Assembly (NCBI GenBank): GCA_951813555.1
Contig: OX638344.1
Coordinates: forward strand, 186,001-250,000
Origin: an uncultured Acidimicrobiales bacterium
Lineage (GTDB): Bacteria > Actinomycetota > Acidimicrobiia > Acidimicrobiales > Bin134
DNA length: 64,000 nt
Direction: 5' to 3'
Part shown: positions 1 to 6,884 of the stretch, piece after piece
Position numbering within the stretch: position 1 is the stretch's first letter
Layout: the number at the start of each line of letters is the position of its first letter
The notes under the pieces: model-generated
What the model saw: the letters and a program-made list of their open reading frames with translations, nothing else
Told to the model about the DNA's origin: nothing
The model's database searches: none
Made by a program: the position numbers and the translations under genes

Positions 1-1
1 C

Positions 2-280
2 GACGTCCACCGGGCCCACGACCTGGGCTTGGTCAACGTGGTGTGCGAACCCGGCCAGGCATTGGCCGAAGCCAAGGCACTGGCCGAGCGCATCGTGGTT
101 AACGCCCCTCTGGCGGTGAGGGCCGCCCGCGGGGCCATCCTCGACGGGCTGGAGACCACCGAGGCCGAGGGATTCGCCATCGCCGCCCGTTTGGGGGCGG
201 AGATCTCCAGAACCGAGGACTTCAAAGAGGGCCCCCTGGCGTTCGTGGAGAAGCGCCCTCCGGTCTGGCAGGGCCGGTGA
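2..280 (+). CDS. Enoyl-CoA hydratase/isomerase (crotonase) family protein, 3' part only
   Basis: The reading frame is open from the window edge, so the start lies outside and only 92 C-terminal residues are visible. They fit the end of the crotonase fold: an amphipathic segment with AEAKALAERI, then the NAPLAVRAAR region, and a C-terminal FKEGPLAFVEKRPP stretch, which is the usual crotonase ending (E/D-F-x-E-G-x-x-A-F-x-E-K-R-x-P). The family hydrates or isomerises acyl-CoA thioesters in the cytoplasm; the N-terminal oxyanion-hole half is not in view. The TGA stop overlaps the first GTG of the downstream oxidoreductase gamma gene (GTGA), which suggests translational coupling in one operon. 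The exact substrate cannot be told. Confidence 0.85.
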   Translation, partial: DVHRAHDLGLVNVVCEPGQALAEAKALAERIVVNAPLAVRAARGAILDGLETTEAEGFAIAARLGAEISRTEDFKEGPLAFVEKRPPVWQGR

Positions 281-528
281 GCCGTGTCGAACCGGCCAGT
301 CCGGTGGAGTCGGTGAGCCGTGTCGAACCGGCCAGTCCGGTGGAGTCGGTGAGCCGTGTCGAACCGGCCAGTCCGGTGGAGTCGGTGAGCCGTGTCGAAC
401 CGGCCAGTCCGGTGGAGTCGGTGAGCCGTGTCGAACCGGCCAGTCCGGTGGAGTCGGTGAGCCGTGTCGAACCGGCCAGTCCGGTGGAGTCGGTGAGCCG
501 TGTCGAACCGGCCAGTCCGGTGGAGCAG
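277..528. repeat. Seven tandem 36-bp repeats, each carrying a start codon and a purine-rich SD-like tract
   Basis: Seven head-to-tail 36-base units run from 277 to 528. The first six are identical as far as I can read; the seventh ends in CAG instead of TCG and is followed directly by ATG. Each unit begins GTGAGC, carries GAACCGGCCAGT in the middle and ends GGTGGAGTCG. The purine tract GGTGGAG therefore stands three bases before the GTG of the next unit. The length is a multiple of three, so copy-number change lengthens or shortens the gamma-subunit N-terminus without shifting frame. There are no spacers, so it is not a CRISPR array. Confidence 0.95.
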
Positions 529-1086
529 ATGAGCCCCCAGACCACCGGTGAGCGGGAGCTGATGCTCACCGGTATCGGCGGCCAGGGGGTGCAACTGGCC
601 GCCCAGGTCATCGCCCAAGGGGCGACCGCCGACGGCAAAGAGGTGCTGGTGTTCGGTAGCTACGGCGGCATGATGCGGGGCGGCAACACCGACAGCACGG
701 TGGTGATCAGCGACCAGCCCATTGAGGCGCCGCCCGTGTTATCGGCCACATGGTCGGCCATATTGATGCACCACCAGTATTGGGCACCGCTGCGGGAGCT
801 CATCAGCGATGGCGGCCTGGTGCTGGTGAACACCTCAGTGTTCGAAGACCAGCTAGACCGCGACCGCTACCGGGTGGTGGAGGTTCCGGCCACCGATGTG
901 GCCACCGATCTGGGCAACCCGCTCTTGGCCGCCATGGTCATGGCCGGCGTATACGGAAGAACGTCCGGTTTGGTGAGCTTGGACGGCCTGGTGGAGGGCA
1001 TGCGCCGCTCGGTGCCCCCCTACCGCAGCCAGCTGATCGAGGCCAACGAAGCCGCGCTGGCCGCCGGTTGGGAGATGGCGGCGTGA
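277..1086 (+). CDS. 2-oxoacid:ferredoxin oxidoreductase, gamma subunit, with repeat-extended N-terminus
   Basis: Gamma subunit of a four-subunit 2-oxoacid:acceptor oxidoreductase, which oxidatively decarboxylates a 2-oxoacid to acyl-CoA and reduces ferredoxin. The core begins near residue 96 (LTGIGGQGVQLAAQ, a glycine-rich nucleotide-fold motif), followed by SYGGMMRGGNTDS, typical of the family. From the first GTG the protein is 269 residues, but residues 1-84 are seven near-identical 12-residue units (S-R-V-E-P-A-S-P-V-E-S-V) encoded by a 36-bp tandem array. From the in-frame ATG at 529 it is 185 residues, the usual family length. Seven in-frame starts exist (GTG at 277, then one per repeat, then ATG 529). 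I kept the longest form because GTG 277 overlaps the upstream stop exactly as in sibling genes; the true start is unresolved. The last base pairs overlap the ferredoxin start at 1083 (GTGA). Confidence 0.8.
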   Translation: MSRVEPASPVESVSRVEPASPVESVSRVEPASPVESVSRVEPASPVESVSRVEPASPVESVSRVEPASPVESVSRVEPASPVEQMSPQTTGERELMLTGIGGQGVQLAAQVIAQGATADGKEVLVFGSYGGMMRGGNTDSTVVISDQPIEAPPVLSATWSAILMHHQYWAPLRELISDGGLVLVNTSVFEDQLDRDRYRVVEVPATDVATDLGNPLLAAMVMAGVYGRTSGLVSLDGLVEGMRRSVPPYRSQLIEANEAALAAGWEMAA

Positions 1087-1364
1087 GCCCTAACTCTCCG
1101 ACAAGCACCGTCACCGTCCGGGGCACCGTGGTGATCGACGCGGAGGCCTGCAAGGGGTGCGACCTGTGCATCGACGCCTGCCCGCCCCGAGTGCTGGAGA
1201 TGACCACCCACGAAGTGAACATCAAGGGCTACCGCTACCCCCGGCTATTGCCTGGCTGCACCGGTTGCCAAGCCTGTGCCCAGATCTGCCCGGACTTCGT
1301 GTTCCAGGTGTACAAGTACGACACCCCCCTGGAGCTGGCCATCGAACAAGAAGGCGGATCGTGA
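1083..1364 (+). CDS. 2-oxoacid:ferredoxin oxidoreductase, delta subunit (2[4Fe-4S] ferredoxin)
   Basis: A 93-residue ferredoxin-like protein with two complete Cx2Cx2Cx3CP cluster motifs: C23-C26-C29-C33 and C59-C62-C65-C69. It should bind two [4Fe-4S] clusters and carry electrons from the catalytic alpha/beta subunits to the external acceptor. The GTG start overlaps the gamma stop in a GTGA, and its own TGA overlaps the GTG start of the alpha gene, so all are in one translationally coupled operon. Length and cysteine spacing fit the delta subunits of VOR/KOR-type enzymes. The longer open frame beginning near 750 overlaps the gamma gene and lacks relevant similarity, so it was not used. Confidence 0.9.
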   Translation: MSPNSPTSTVTVRGTVVIDAEACKGCDLCIDACPPRVLEMTTHEVNIKGYRYPRLLPGCTGCQACAQICPDFVFQVYKYDTPLELAIEQEGGS

Positions 1365-2431
1365 GCGACCGGGTGCTGATCGAGGGCTCGGAGGCCATGG
1401 CCCGGGCCGCAGTGGCCGCCGGCTGCCGGTTCTTCACGGGATATCCCATGACCCCGTTCACCGAGCTGCTGGAGCACATGGGCGCCCTGCTGCCCGAGGT
1501 AAACGGCGTGTGCATGAACGCCGAGAGCGAGCTCGAGGCGGTGGGCATGGCCTGGGGAGCGGCCACCACCGGGCACCTGGCGGCCACCGGGTCTACCGGT
1601 CAGGGGCTGTCGCTCATGCAGGAGTCGCTGTCGGAGATCACCAACGCCCGATTGCCGCTGGTGGTGTTCAACATGGCCCGAGGCCAAGGCGACTATTTCC
1701 AGGCCACCCGAGGGGGCGGCCACGGCGACTACCGCCACATCGTGCTGGCCCCCATGGATGTGCCCGAGGCAGTGGAGCTGACCGGGCTGGCATTCGATCT
1801 GGCCGGCCAGTGGCGCACGCCGGTGATGGTGCTGGGCGACTACTACCTGGCCCACACCTATCAAGCAGTGTCGGTGCCCTCCATCGACGCAACCGCCCCC
1901 GAGGTGCCCGACTGGGCGCTGAACGGGTCTTCCGGCGGTTCGGGTGCGGCCAAGATCCTCTCCCCGCTGGGCGGCGGGGTCGAGGGAGAAGAGGGGTTCG
2001 ACTTGGGCGCCCACTACGCCGCTTGCGCGGCCCATATCCAGGCCATGGCCACTGGCGTGGAGCCGTTGATCGATAGCGGGTTCTGCGATGACGCCGATCT
2101 GGTGGTGGCCGCCTACGGCTCGGTGGGCAAGTTCGTGCGATATGCCTGCCTGCGGCTGCGCGACGCCGGGCACCGGGTGGGATATGTCCGGCCGATCACG
2201 CTCTGGCCGTTTCCTTCAGAGGCAGTACACAATGCGGCCGCCGGGTCGGCCAAGGTGGCGGTGTACGAGCAGAACATGGGCCAGATGGTCGACGACGTGC
2301 GCCTGGCTACGCTGGGGGCGGTGCCAGTGGAGTTCATCGGGGGCCCAAGTTGGGACCACTCCGGTTTCGGGATCGGACCCGACATCAACGTTCCCGATAT
2401 CTCCGAGCGCATCCTGGAGGCTATGCCATGA
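1361..2431 (+). CDS. vorB: 2-oxoacid:ferredoxin oxidoreductase, alpha subunit (VorB-like)
   Basis: A 356-residue alpha subunit of the pyruvate/2-oxoacid:ferredoxin oxidoreductase family, carrying the N-terminal pyrimidine-binding and transketolase C-like domains. Near the start it shows GCRFFTGYPMTPFTELLEHM, then ESELEAVGMAWGAA and a TGSTGQGLSLMQE segment. The stretch DYFQATRGGGHGDYR followed by IVLAP is characteristic of the subunit annotated VorB in 3-methyl-2-oxobutanoate dehydrogenases, so branched-chain 2-oxoacids are the best substrate guess; 2-oxoglutarate or pyruvate cannot be excluded. GTG 1361 is chosen because it overlaps the ferredoxin stop (GTGA); an upstream in-frame extension would run through the ferredoxin gene. 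The beta gene follows 13 bases after the stop. Confidence 0.85.
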   Translation: MSDRVLIEGSEAMARAAVAAGCRFFTGYPMTPFTELLEHMGALLPEVNGVCMNAESELEAVGMAWGAATTGHLAATGSTGQGLSLMQESLSEITNARLPLVVFNMARGQGDYFQATRGGGHGDYRHIVLAPMDVPEAVELTGLAFDLAGQWRTPVMVLGDYYLAHTYQAVSVPSIDATAPEVPDWALNGSSGGSGAAKILSPLGGGVEGEEGFDLGAHYAACAAHIQAMATGVEPLIDSGFCDDADLVVAAYGSVGKFVRYACLRLRDAGHRVGYVRPITLWPFPSEAVHNAAAGSAKVAVYEQNMGQMVDDVRLATLGAVPVEFIGGPSWDHSGFGIGPDINVPDISERILEAMP

Positions 2432-2444
2432 GGGGAAACGGGCC

Positions 2445-3233
2445 ATGAGCAACGATCGGCTGTTTCTGTCCACTGACATGCCGCCTTCTGAGCCTGCCGC
2501 GCTGGTGGACGACTTCACCCCTTCACTCATCACCCAGGCCAACCACCACCTCTGTCCCGGCTGTGGGGAGCCCATCGCCATCCGGGCCGCGATGGAGGCC
2601 ATCGAAGAACTCGAACTGGCCCACAGCACAATCACGGTATTCGGCATCGGCTGCTACACCGCCTTCGCCCACAACCTCGATGTGGAGGTGGTGCAGGCCC
2701 TCCACGGTCGGGCCCCGTCGGTGGCCACCGGGATAAAGCGGATGCTGCCCGAAGGATTTGTCGTCACCGTCCAAGGCGACGGCGACATGGTCAACGAAGG
2801 CCTCCAAGAGGTGCTGCACGCCGCGGCCCGAGGCGAGAACATCACCTGCCTGCTGCTGAACAACGGGGTGTTCGGGGAGACCGGAGGCCAGATGACCACG
2901 ACCACCACCCTGGGCCAGCGCACCAAGACCTCCATCGAGGGACGCGACCCCCACCAGCACGGCCACCCCATCCTGTTGTCCGATTTAGCCGCCACCCTGG
3001 ACGGCTCGGCCTACGTGGCCCGGTGCGCGGTCAACAACGCCGGCAACGTGGCCCGCACCAAGCGCTACATCACCCGGGCCTACGAGTCGCAGATGGCCGG
3101 GGCCGGCTTCAGCCTGGTTGAGATCCTCACCATGTGCCCCACCGGCTGGTTCGTCGACACCCTCGAGGGCCCCGACTACCTCCAAGACACCCTCGCCCCC
3201 GTTCACAACATCGGCGAGCTCAAGACTCCCTAA
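2445..3233 (+). CDS. 2-oxoacid:ferredoxin oxidoreductase, beta subunit (TPP-binding)
   Basis: A 262-residue thiamine-diphosphate-binding beta subunit. A proximal CPGCGE motif at residues 37-42 supplies cysteines expected for cluster or interface binding in this family. The TPP/Mg motif is clear near residues 108-137: GDGDMVNEGLQEVL, then LLLNNGVFGETGGQ. A C-terminal segment with MCPTGWF is also usual for the family. ATG 2445 is the only sensible start just after the alpha stop at 2431. The gene ends tail to tail with the minus-strand phosphatase, the two stop codons sharing bases 3230-3233. With gamma, delta and alpha it forms a complete enzyme, probably feeding reduced ferredoxin and acyl-CoA into metabolism; the upstream crotonase suggests a branched-chain or fatty-acid context. 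Confidence 0.88.
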   Translation: MSNDRLFLSTDMPPSEPAALVDDFTPSLITQANHHLCPGCGEPIAIRAAMEAIEELELAHSTITVFGIGCYTAFAHNLDVEVVQALHGRAPSVATGIKRMLPEGFVVTVQGDGDMVNEGLQEVLHAAARGENITCLLLNNGVFGETGGQMTTTTTLGQRTKTSIEGRDPHQHGHPILLSDLAATLDGSAYVARCAVNNAGNVARTKRYITRAYESQMAGAGFSLVEILTMCPTGWFVDTLEGPDYLQDTLAPVHNIGELKTP

Positions 3234-3970
3234 TCCAGCAACAGCTCTCGCAGTCCTTGGCGATGGCTGTCATCCAAACCCAAGCCGTCGATCCAATACT
3301 GATCGAAGGTGCCCCAAGTGTCGGCCAGCACCTTCATCTGTTCCGCGAAATAATCCTCGTGCACGGTGGCGATCGGCATCAACAGGTCGCCAAAGCGGCC
3401 AGGTGCAACATGCTGGTTGGTCTCCAAGTAGTGATCCACCACCTCATGCTCGGGCACGCCCACGGCCAGCAGTAGCAGGCTGGCCGCCCAGCCGGTCCGG
3501 TCTTTGCCCGCGCTGCAATTGAACAGCACCGGGGCGGCTTCCGGCGCCAACACCCCTCTCACGAACTCTCCGAACTGAGCCGACCGCCCGGGGTTGCTCA
3601 CCGACCTCCCAGATACCTCCTTCATCCGCTGGAAGGCCTGTCCGTTGCCGAATCGCTCTTCCAACTCCTCAGCGCTCAACGAGGCGAAGTTCTCCCGAAC
3701 CCCGGATGGGTTCACCGAGTCGACCATCGGCAACGAGATCTGCACCACACTATCGGGGAGCCGATTGGGGCCTTCAAAGGCAATGTCGACGTCGTTGCGG
3801 AAATCGAACACGGTGCGAATGCCCAGCGCAGCCAGCGAATCCAAATCGGAATCAGATGCATCGGCCAGATGGGCCGAGCGATACACCACGCCCGTGCGCA
3901 CCCGTCGGCCGTCAACGGTGGCTTGGCCCCCTAACGAGCGGAAGTTTCGAATGGACTCCACGCCGGGCAC
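3230..3970 (-). CDS. Tyrosine/serine protein phosphatase, MptpB-like (DSP family)
   Basis: A 246-residue cytoplasmic protein with the P-loop signature C-S-A-G-K-D-R-T-G starting at Cys152, the active-site Cx5R motif of the actinobacterial PtpB/tyrosine phosphatase family (usually HCxxGKDRTG; here Asn replaces the His before Cys). The N-terminal NFRSLGG and RVRTGVVYRSAHL segments and the internal GIRTVFDFRNDVD are typical of this family. It would dephosphorylate phosphotyrosine/serine proteins or phosphoinositide-like substrates. It is monocistronic and convergent with the oxidoreductase operon, sharing overlapping stop codons. No signal peptide is visible. Start ATG at 3970; no strong Shine-Dalgarno sequence. 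Confidence 0.82.
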   Translation of the reverse strand: MPGVESIRNFRSLGGQATVDGRRVRTGVVYRSAHLADASDSDLDSLAALGIRTVFDFRNDVDIAFEGPNRLPDSVVQISLPMVDSVNPSGVRENFASLSAEELEERFGNGQAFQRMKEVSGRSVSNPGRSAQFGEFVRGVLAPEAAPVLFNCSAGKDRTGWAASLLLLAVGVPEHEVVDHYLETNQHVAPGRFGDLLMPIATVHEDYFAEQMKVLADTWGTFDQYWIDGLGLDDSHRQGLRELLLD

Positions 3971-4018
3971 CCTATCGAGAAGGCTTCAAAGTCCCTGCAC
4001 TGAAGACATGGCGACGAA

Positions 4019-4044
4019 TAGATGACACGAGTAGATGACACGAG
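4019..4044. repeat. Two perfect 13-bp direct repeats overlapping a -35 element
   Basis: TAGATGACACGAG occurs twice head to tail at 4019-4031 and 4032-4044. The second copy contains the ATGACA that serves as the likely -35 of the promoter of the secreted LAETG protein. Tandem sites covering a -35 are a common layout for an activator or repressor; no regulator is identified here. Confidence 0.7.
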
Positions 4045-4063
4045 CAATGGATCAGGCTATAGT
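4035..4063 (+). promoter_or_regulatory. Sigma70-type promoter of the LAETG protein gene
   Basis: ATGACA at 4035-4040 (5 of 6 match to TTGACA), a 17-base spacer, and TATAGT at 4058-4063 (5 of 6 match to TATAAT). Transcription would start near 4070, giving a leader of about 55 bases before the ATG at 4125. The strength of both boxes is unusual for this window and suggests high expression. Confidence 0.65.
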
Positions 4064-4124
4064 TTCGCGTCAACATCCGAGTAGGGGCCGGCCGACCGTT
4101 GGCGTGGTCCAAGGAGACACAACT

Positions 4125-4631
4125 ATGACCAAGACCAAGTTGATTTTCATTGGGCTGGCATTGGCGCTAGTCGGCTTCTTGTTTGCCGGGTCCGCCTCGG
4201 CTCAGGACCAGACGATCACCGTTGATCCGGCTTCGGTGCCCGAGGCTGGCACCTACGACTTCACAGTGACGCCTTCCGGGTTCACTGTTGCCGCAGTAAA
4301 CATTGCCGTGTGCAACACCGCCGACCCTTCGGTGGAATGGGGCCAAGCGACTTTGATGCAGTACTGCGGCGGTTTCGGCACGGCAGCCGATCCGAATGGA
4401 CCCAACACAGTTGAGGGTGTGGAAGTAACCGAGGACGGAGTCACCTTCTTGATGTTCGAACTCGTCCCGGACGGCGAAGCGTCTCCGCCCGTCCAGGTGA
4501 ATATCGGCATGGAAGAAGACATGCTGGCTGAAACTGGCGTGGAGACGTCGTTGCTGGTGATCATCGGTGCGGGCATCGCCCTCGCCGGTGTGATGGTGTT
4601 CGGCCTAAGCCGCCGGCTGCGCACCCTGTAA
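4125..4631 (+). CDS. Secreted LAETG-type sortase-anchored small surface protein
   Basis: A 168-residue exported protein of unknown function. Residues 1-26 form a signal peptide (basic MTKTK, hydrophobic core, AGSASA before Gln27). The C-terminus has a textbook cell-wall sorting layout: LAETG at residues 134-138, a hydrophobic segment of about 20 residues, then the basic tail SRRLRTL. LAXTG is the motif recognised by class E sortases of high-GC actinobacteria. The mature part (about 105 residues) is acidic with two cysteines (near VCNTAD and QYCGGF) that could form a disulphide. ATG 4125 is preferred over an upstream ATG at 4035 because AAGGAG lies eight bases before it and 4035 falls inside the -35 box. 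A strong promoter precedes it and a strong hairpin follows, so it is monocistronic. No sortase gene is in the window. Confidence 0.72.
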   Translation: MTKTKLIFIGLALALVGFLFAGSASAQDQTITVDPASVPEAGTYDFTVTPSGFTVAAVNIAVCNTADPSVEWGQATLMQYCGGFGTAADPNGPNTVEGVEVTEDGVTFLMFELVPDGEASPPVQVNIGMEEDMLAETGVETSLLVIIGAGIALAGVMVFGLSRRLRTL

Positions 4632-4655
4632 CACCAACTCCTGATCAATACACTC

Positions 4656-4685
4656 GGTGCCCCGGGCCTTCGGGTCCGGGGCACC
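4656..4685 (+). terminator. Strong hairpin terminator after the LAETG gene
   Basis: A perfect 10-bp stem (GGTGCCCCGG with CCGGGGCACC) extends through three further pairs (one G-T) to a TTCG tetraloop, 30 bases in all. It lies 24 bases after the stop. No T-run follows, as is common in high-GC actinobacteria. Confidence 0.75.
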
Positions 4686-4736
4686 GGTCGTTAACAGGAC
4701 CCGTCGATCTGCCGGTGAAAGTGCCAACATGACGCC

Positions 4737-5564
4737 ATGCAAAACGAGCTGATCCTCGTCGAAGATCCCGTCCAGCATGTCCGGCGCATCACGCTGAACC
4801 GCCCGGAGAAGCGAAACGCCATCAGCACCCCGATGCGAAAGGAGCTGTTGGCTGCCCTGCAAGCTGCTGATGTCGACGACGGCGTGCGGGTGACGATCAT
4901 TCGAGGGGCGGGGCCGTGCTTCTCTTCGGGCTATGACCTGTCCGACTCGCTCATGGACGATCCGCCCCACTACACCGCGGGTGGCGACGGGCAGTGGTCC
5001 CGCCACGTGACCGACAGCTGGCTGGCCATCTGGGAGTTGGCCAAGCCGGTCATCGCCCAGATCCACGGCTACGCCCTAGCCGGCGCGTCAGAGCTGGCCG
5101 CGGCCTGCGACCTGGTCTACGTGGCCGACAACGCTGACATCGGCCACCCGGTGGTGCGGGTGCTGAGCCCGCCCGATTTCAACTACCACCCGTGGCTGGT
5201 GGGGTTCCGCAACGCCATGGAGATGATGCTCACCGGCGACTCCTACTCGGGCGCCGAGGCGGCAGCCATGGGTTTCGCCAACCGGGCCTACCCCGAGGCC
5301 GAATTGGAGGAGCGGGTACTGGACATGGCCCAGCGGGTGGCCCGGATCCCGTCCGACCTCCAGCAGATCAACAAGCGCAGCGTGCACCGGGGCATGGAGG
5401 CCATGGGCACCCGCAACGCCATCCGCACCATGTCGGAATACCAGGCCCTGGCCGGCACCGTCGACTCGGTCCAGGAGTTCAAGCAGCGGGCCTTGGAGAG
5501 CATCAAGTCGGTGGTCGACCGCCCGGCCGCGGCCAGGCCCGACACATCAGGAAAGACGACCTGA
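4737..5564 (+). CDS. Enoyl-CoA hydratase/isomerase family protein
   Basis: A 275-residue crotonase-fold protein. The N-terminal HVRRITLNRPEKRNAIS is the family opening; the first oxyanion-hole segment is GPCFSSGYDLSDS and the second is HGYALAGASELAAACDLVY. The position of a hydratase glutamate is not clear in the region that follows (PPDFNYHPWLVG), so isomerase, hydrolase or another crotonase reaction is possible. It would act on acyl-CoA in the cytoplasm. The stop TGA (5562-5564) shares one base with the ATG of the following quinone oxidoreductase, so the two are probably co-transcribed and coupled. The ATG at 4737 lacks an obvious Shine-Dalgarno sequence. Confidence 0.88.
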   Translation: MQNELILVEDPVQHVRRITLNRPEKRNAISTPMRKELLAALQAADVDDGVRVTIIRGAGPCFSSGYDLSDSLMDDPPHYTAGGDGQWSRHVTDSWLAIWELAKPVIAQIHGYALAGASELAAACDLVYVADNADIGHPVVRVLSPPDFNYHPWLVGFRNAMEMMLTGDSYSGAEAAAMGFANRAYPEAELEERVLDMAQRVARIPSDLQQINKRSVHRGMEAMGTRNAIRTMSEYQALAGTVDSVQEFKQRALESIKSVVDRPAAARPDTSGKTT

Positions 5565-6541
5565 TGCGGATTTGGCGCCAGCACGAGCTGGGCGACCCGG
5601 TCGAATTCCTCCGGCTGGAAGAAGTCGACCCTCCGGCACCGAGTCCGGGCCAGATCGTGGTGGACGTCGAAGCCGTCGGGCTGACGTTTGTGGACTGTCT
5701 CATGGCCCGGGGCCTCTACCAGATGGAGACCAAGCTGCCGTGGTCGCCGTGTACCGAGGTGGTGGGCCGGGTGCGGGAGGTGGGCGGCGAAGTCGACCAT
5801 TTGGCGGCGGGCGACCGGGTGGTGGGCATCGGCGGCGGATCGCTGGCCGAGCAGACCGCGCTGCGGGCCAATGGAGTACACAAGCTGGCCGCAGGGGTGC
5901 CGGCTGGGGCTGCGGCCGCCGCGCTGGTGAACTACGGCACCTCGTGGTTCGCCCTCCACGACCGGGGGCGCCTGGCCGCGGGAGAGACGCTGCTGGTCCA
6001 TGCGGCAATGGGCGGCGTGGGCTCGGCCGCGGTGCAACTCGGGCAGATTGCCGGGGCCAGGGTCATCGCCACCGCCGGAGGCGCCGAGAAAACCGCCCTG
6101 CTGAAGGACATGGGCGTGGAGTTGGCCATCGACTATCGAGAGATCCCCGATTTTGTCGACATGGTGCGGGCCCATACCGATGGCCAGGGCGTGGACGTGT
6201 GCTTCGACCCGGTGGGCGGCGACGTCTTCGACCGGTCCCGAAGGTGCATGGCCTGGGACGGCCGGCTTCTGGTGATCGGCTTCACCAGCGGCCGGATCGC
6301 CGATGCCCCCACCAATCACATCTTGTTGAAGAACTACTCGGTGGTCGGCGTCCACTGGGGGGCCTCGGTGGGCCGCGACCCCAAGCCTTCGGAACAGGCC
6401 CGCCAAACCATCTTCGCCCTTCTTGAGGAAGGCCGACTAGATCCCCCGGTGTTCCCCCCGTTCGCATTCGACGACGTCCCCGCCGCCCTCGACGCCATCT
6501 ACCACCGCAGCACCTGGGGCAAGGTCATCGTGGAGCTGTAG
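5564..6541 (+). CDS. NADPH:quinone oxidoreductase-like MDR protein (zinc-independent)
   Basis: A 325-residue medium-chain dehydrogenase/reductase of the quinone oxidoreductase branch. The N-terminal GroES-like domain lacks the structural zinc cysteines of alcohol dehydrogenases; the Rossmann domain shows VHAAMGGVGSAAVQLGQIAGA near residues 145-165, with the AxxGGVGxxA nucleotide motif, followed by ATAGGAEK. It probably reduces an enone, quinone or enoyl-CoA-like substrate with NADPH. It is coupled to the crotonase upstream by an overlapping stop/start (TGATG), so it may act on the same acyl chain. The substrate is not deducible from sequence alone. Confidence 0.85.
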   Translation: MRIWRQHELGDPVEFLRLEEVDPPAPSPGQIVVDVEAVGLTFVDCLMARGLYQMETKLPWSPCTEVVGRVREVGGEVDHLAAGDRVVGIGGGSLAEQTALRANGVHKLAAGVPAGAAAAALVNYGTSWFALHDRGRLAAGETLLVHAAMGGVGSAAVQLGQIAGARVIATAGGAEKTALLKDMGVELAIDYREIPDFVDMVRAHTDGQGVDVCFDPVGGDVFDRSRRCMAWDGRLLVIGFTSGRIADAPTNHILLKNYSVVGVHWGASVGRDPKPSEQARQTIFALLEEGRLDPPVFPPFAFDDVPAALDAIYHRSTWGKVIVEL

Positions 6542-6590
6542 AAAAGCCCGCCGAATTGAGGGTTTGAGCGGCTAACCTTTGCCCTAAATT

Positions 6591-6610
6591 GTGGCTACAC
6601 TGATAGCCAC
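6591..6610. promoter_or_regulatory. 20-bp palindrome, probable toxin-antitoxin autoregulatory operator
   Basis: GTGGCTA and TAGCCAC form a perfect 7-bp inverted repeat around a 6-base centre. It sits 19 bases before the antitoxin ATG and directly after a possible -10 (TAAATT, 6585-6590). This is the expected place for the DNA-binding antitoxin to repress its own operon. Confidence 0.65.
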
Positions 6611-6629
6611 TACGGCAGGGAGTCCGGTC

Positions 6630-6884
6630 ATGCGCTCGGTTGGAGTCAGGGAATTTAGGGATCAAGCCACCACACTGATGAAGCTGGGGGAGACGATCCG
6701 CATCGAGCGCCATGGCAAGCCGGTCGGCTTCTTCGTGCCGGTCCCAACACCAAAGCACGACCGCCGAGAAATCGATGAGTCGCTTGATCGAGTAGGCGAA
6801 GTAGTCGAGCGAGTACTAGCCCAGACGGGTCTCGACGAAGAAGACCTTGTTCGTGCCCTTGTGCCCGAAGACCACCAGGGCTGA
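6630..6884 (+). CDS. Phd/YefM-family antitoxin
   Basis: An 84-residue antitoxin. The N-terminal SVGVREFRDQATTLMKLGET and the following IRIERHGKPVGFFVPV form the Phd/YefM DNA-binding fold (V-R-E-F-R, then I-x-R-H-G-K-P-V). The charged C-terminal half (EIDESLDRVGEVVERVL) would wrap the toxin. I chose ATG 6630 rather than an upstream GTG at 6591 because that GTG is the first base of the operator palindrome and the Phd domain starts at residue 2 from 6630. Its TGA overlaps the toxin ATG by one base (TGATG), the usual coupling. It should neutralise the PIN protein next door and repress the operon at the 6591-6610 palindrome. Confidence 0.82.
   Translation: MRSVGVREFRDQATTLMKLGETIRIERHGKPVGFFVPVPTPKHDRREIDESLDRVGEVVERVLAQTGLDEEDLVRALVPEDHQG

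Noticed and set aside
277..528. CRISPR-like periodic repeats
   Set aside because: Units are head to tail with no unique spacers and code in frame for a protein; no cas genes nearby.
222..638. Minus-strand 138-residue repeat ORF (S-T-G-L-A-G-S-T-R-L-T-D units)
   Set aside because: It is the antisense shadow of the 36-bp array; repeats of length divisible by three open all frames alike.
4035..4124. Upstream start for the LAETG protein
   Set aside because: The ATG is part of the -35 box, and the added residues do not look like a signal-peptide n-region; AAGGAG supports ATG 4125.
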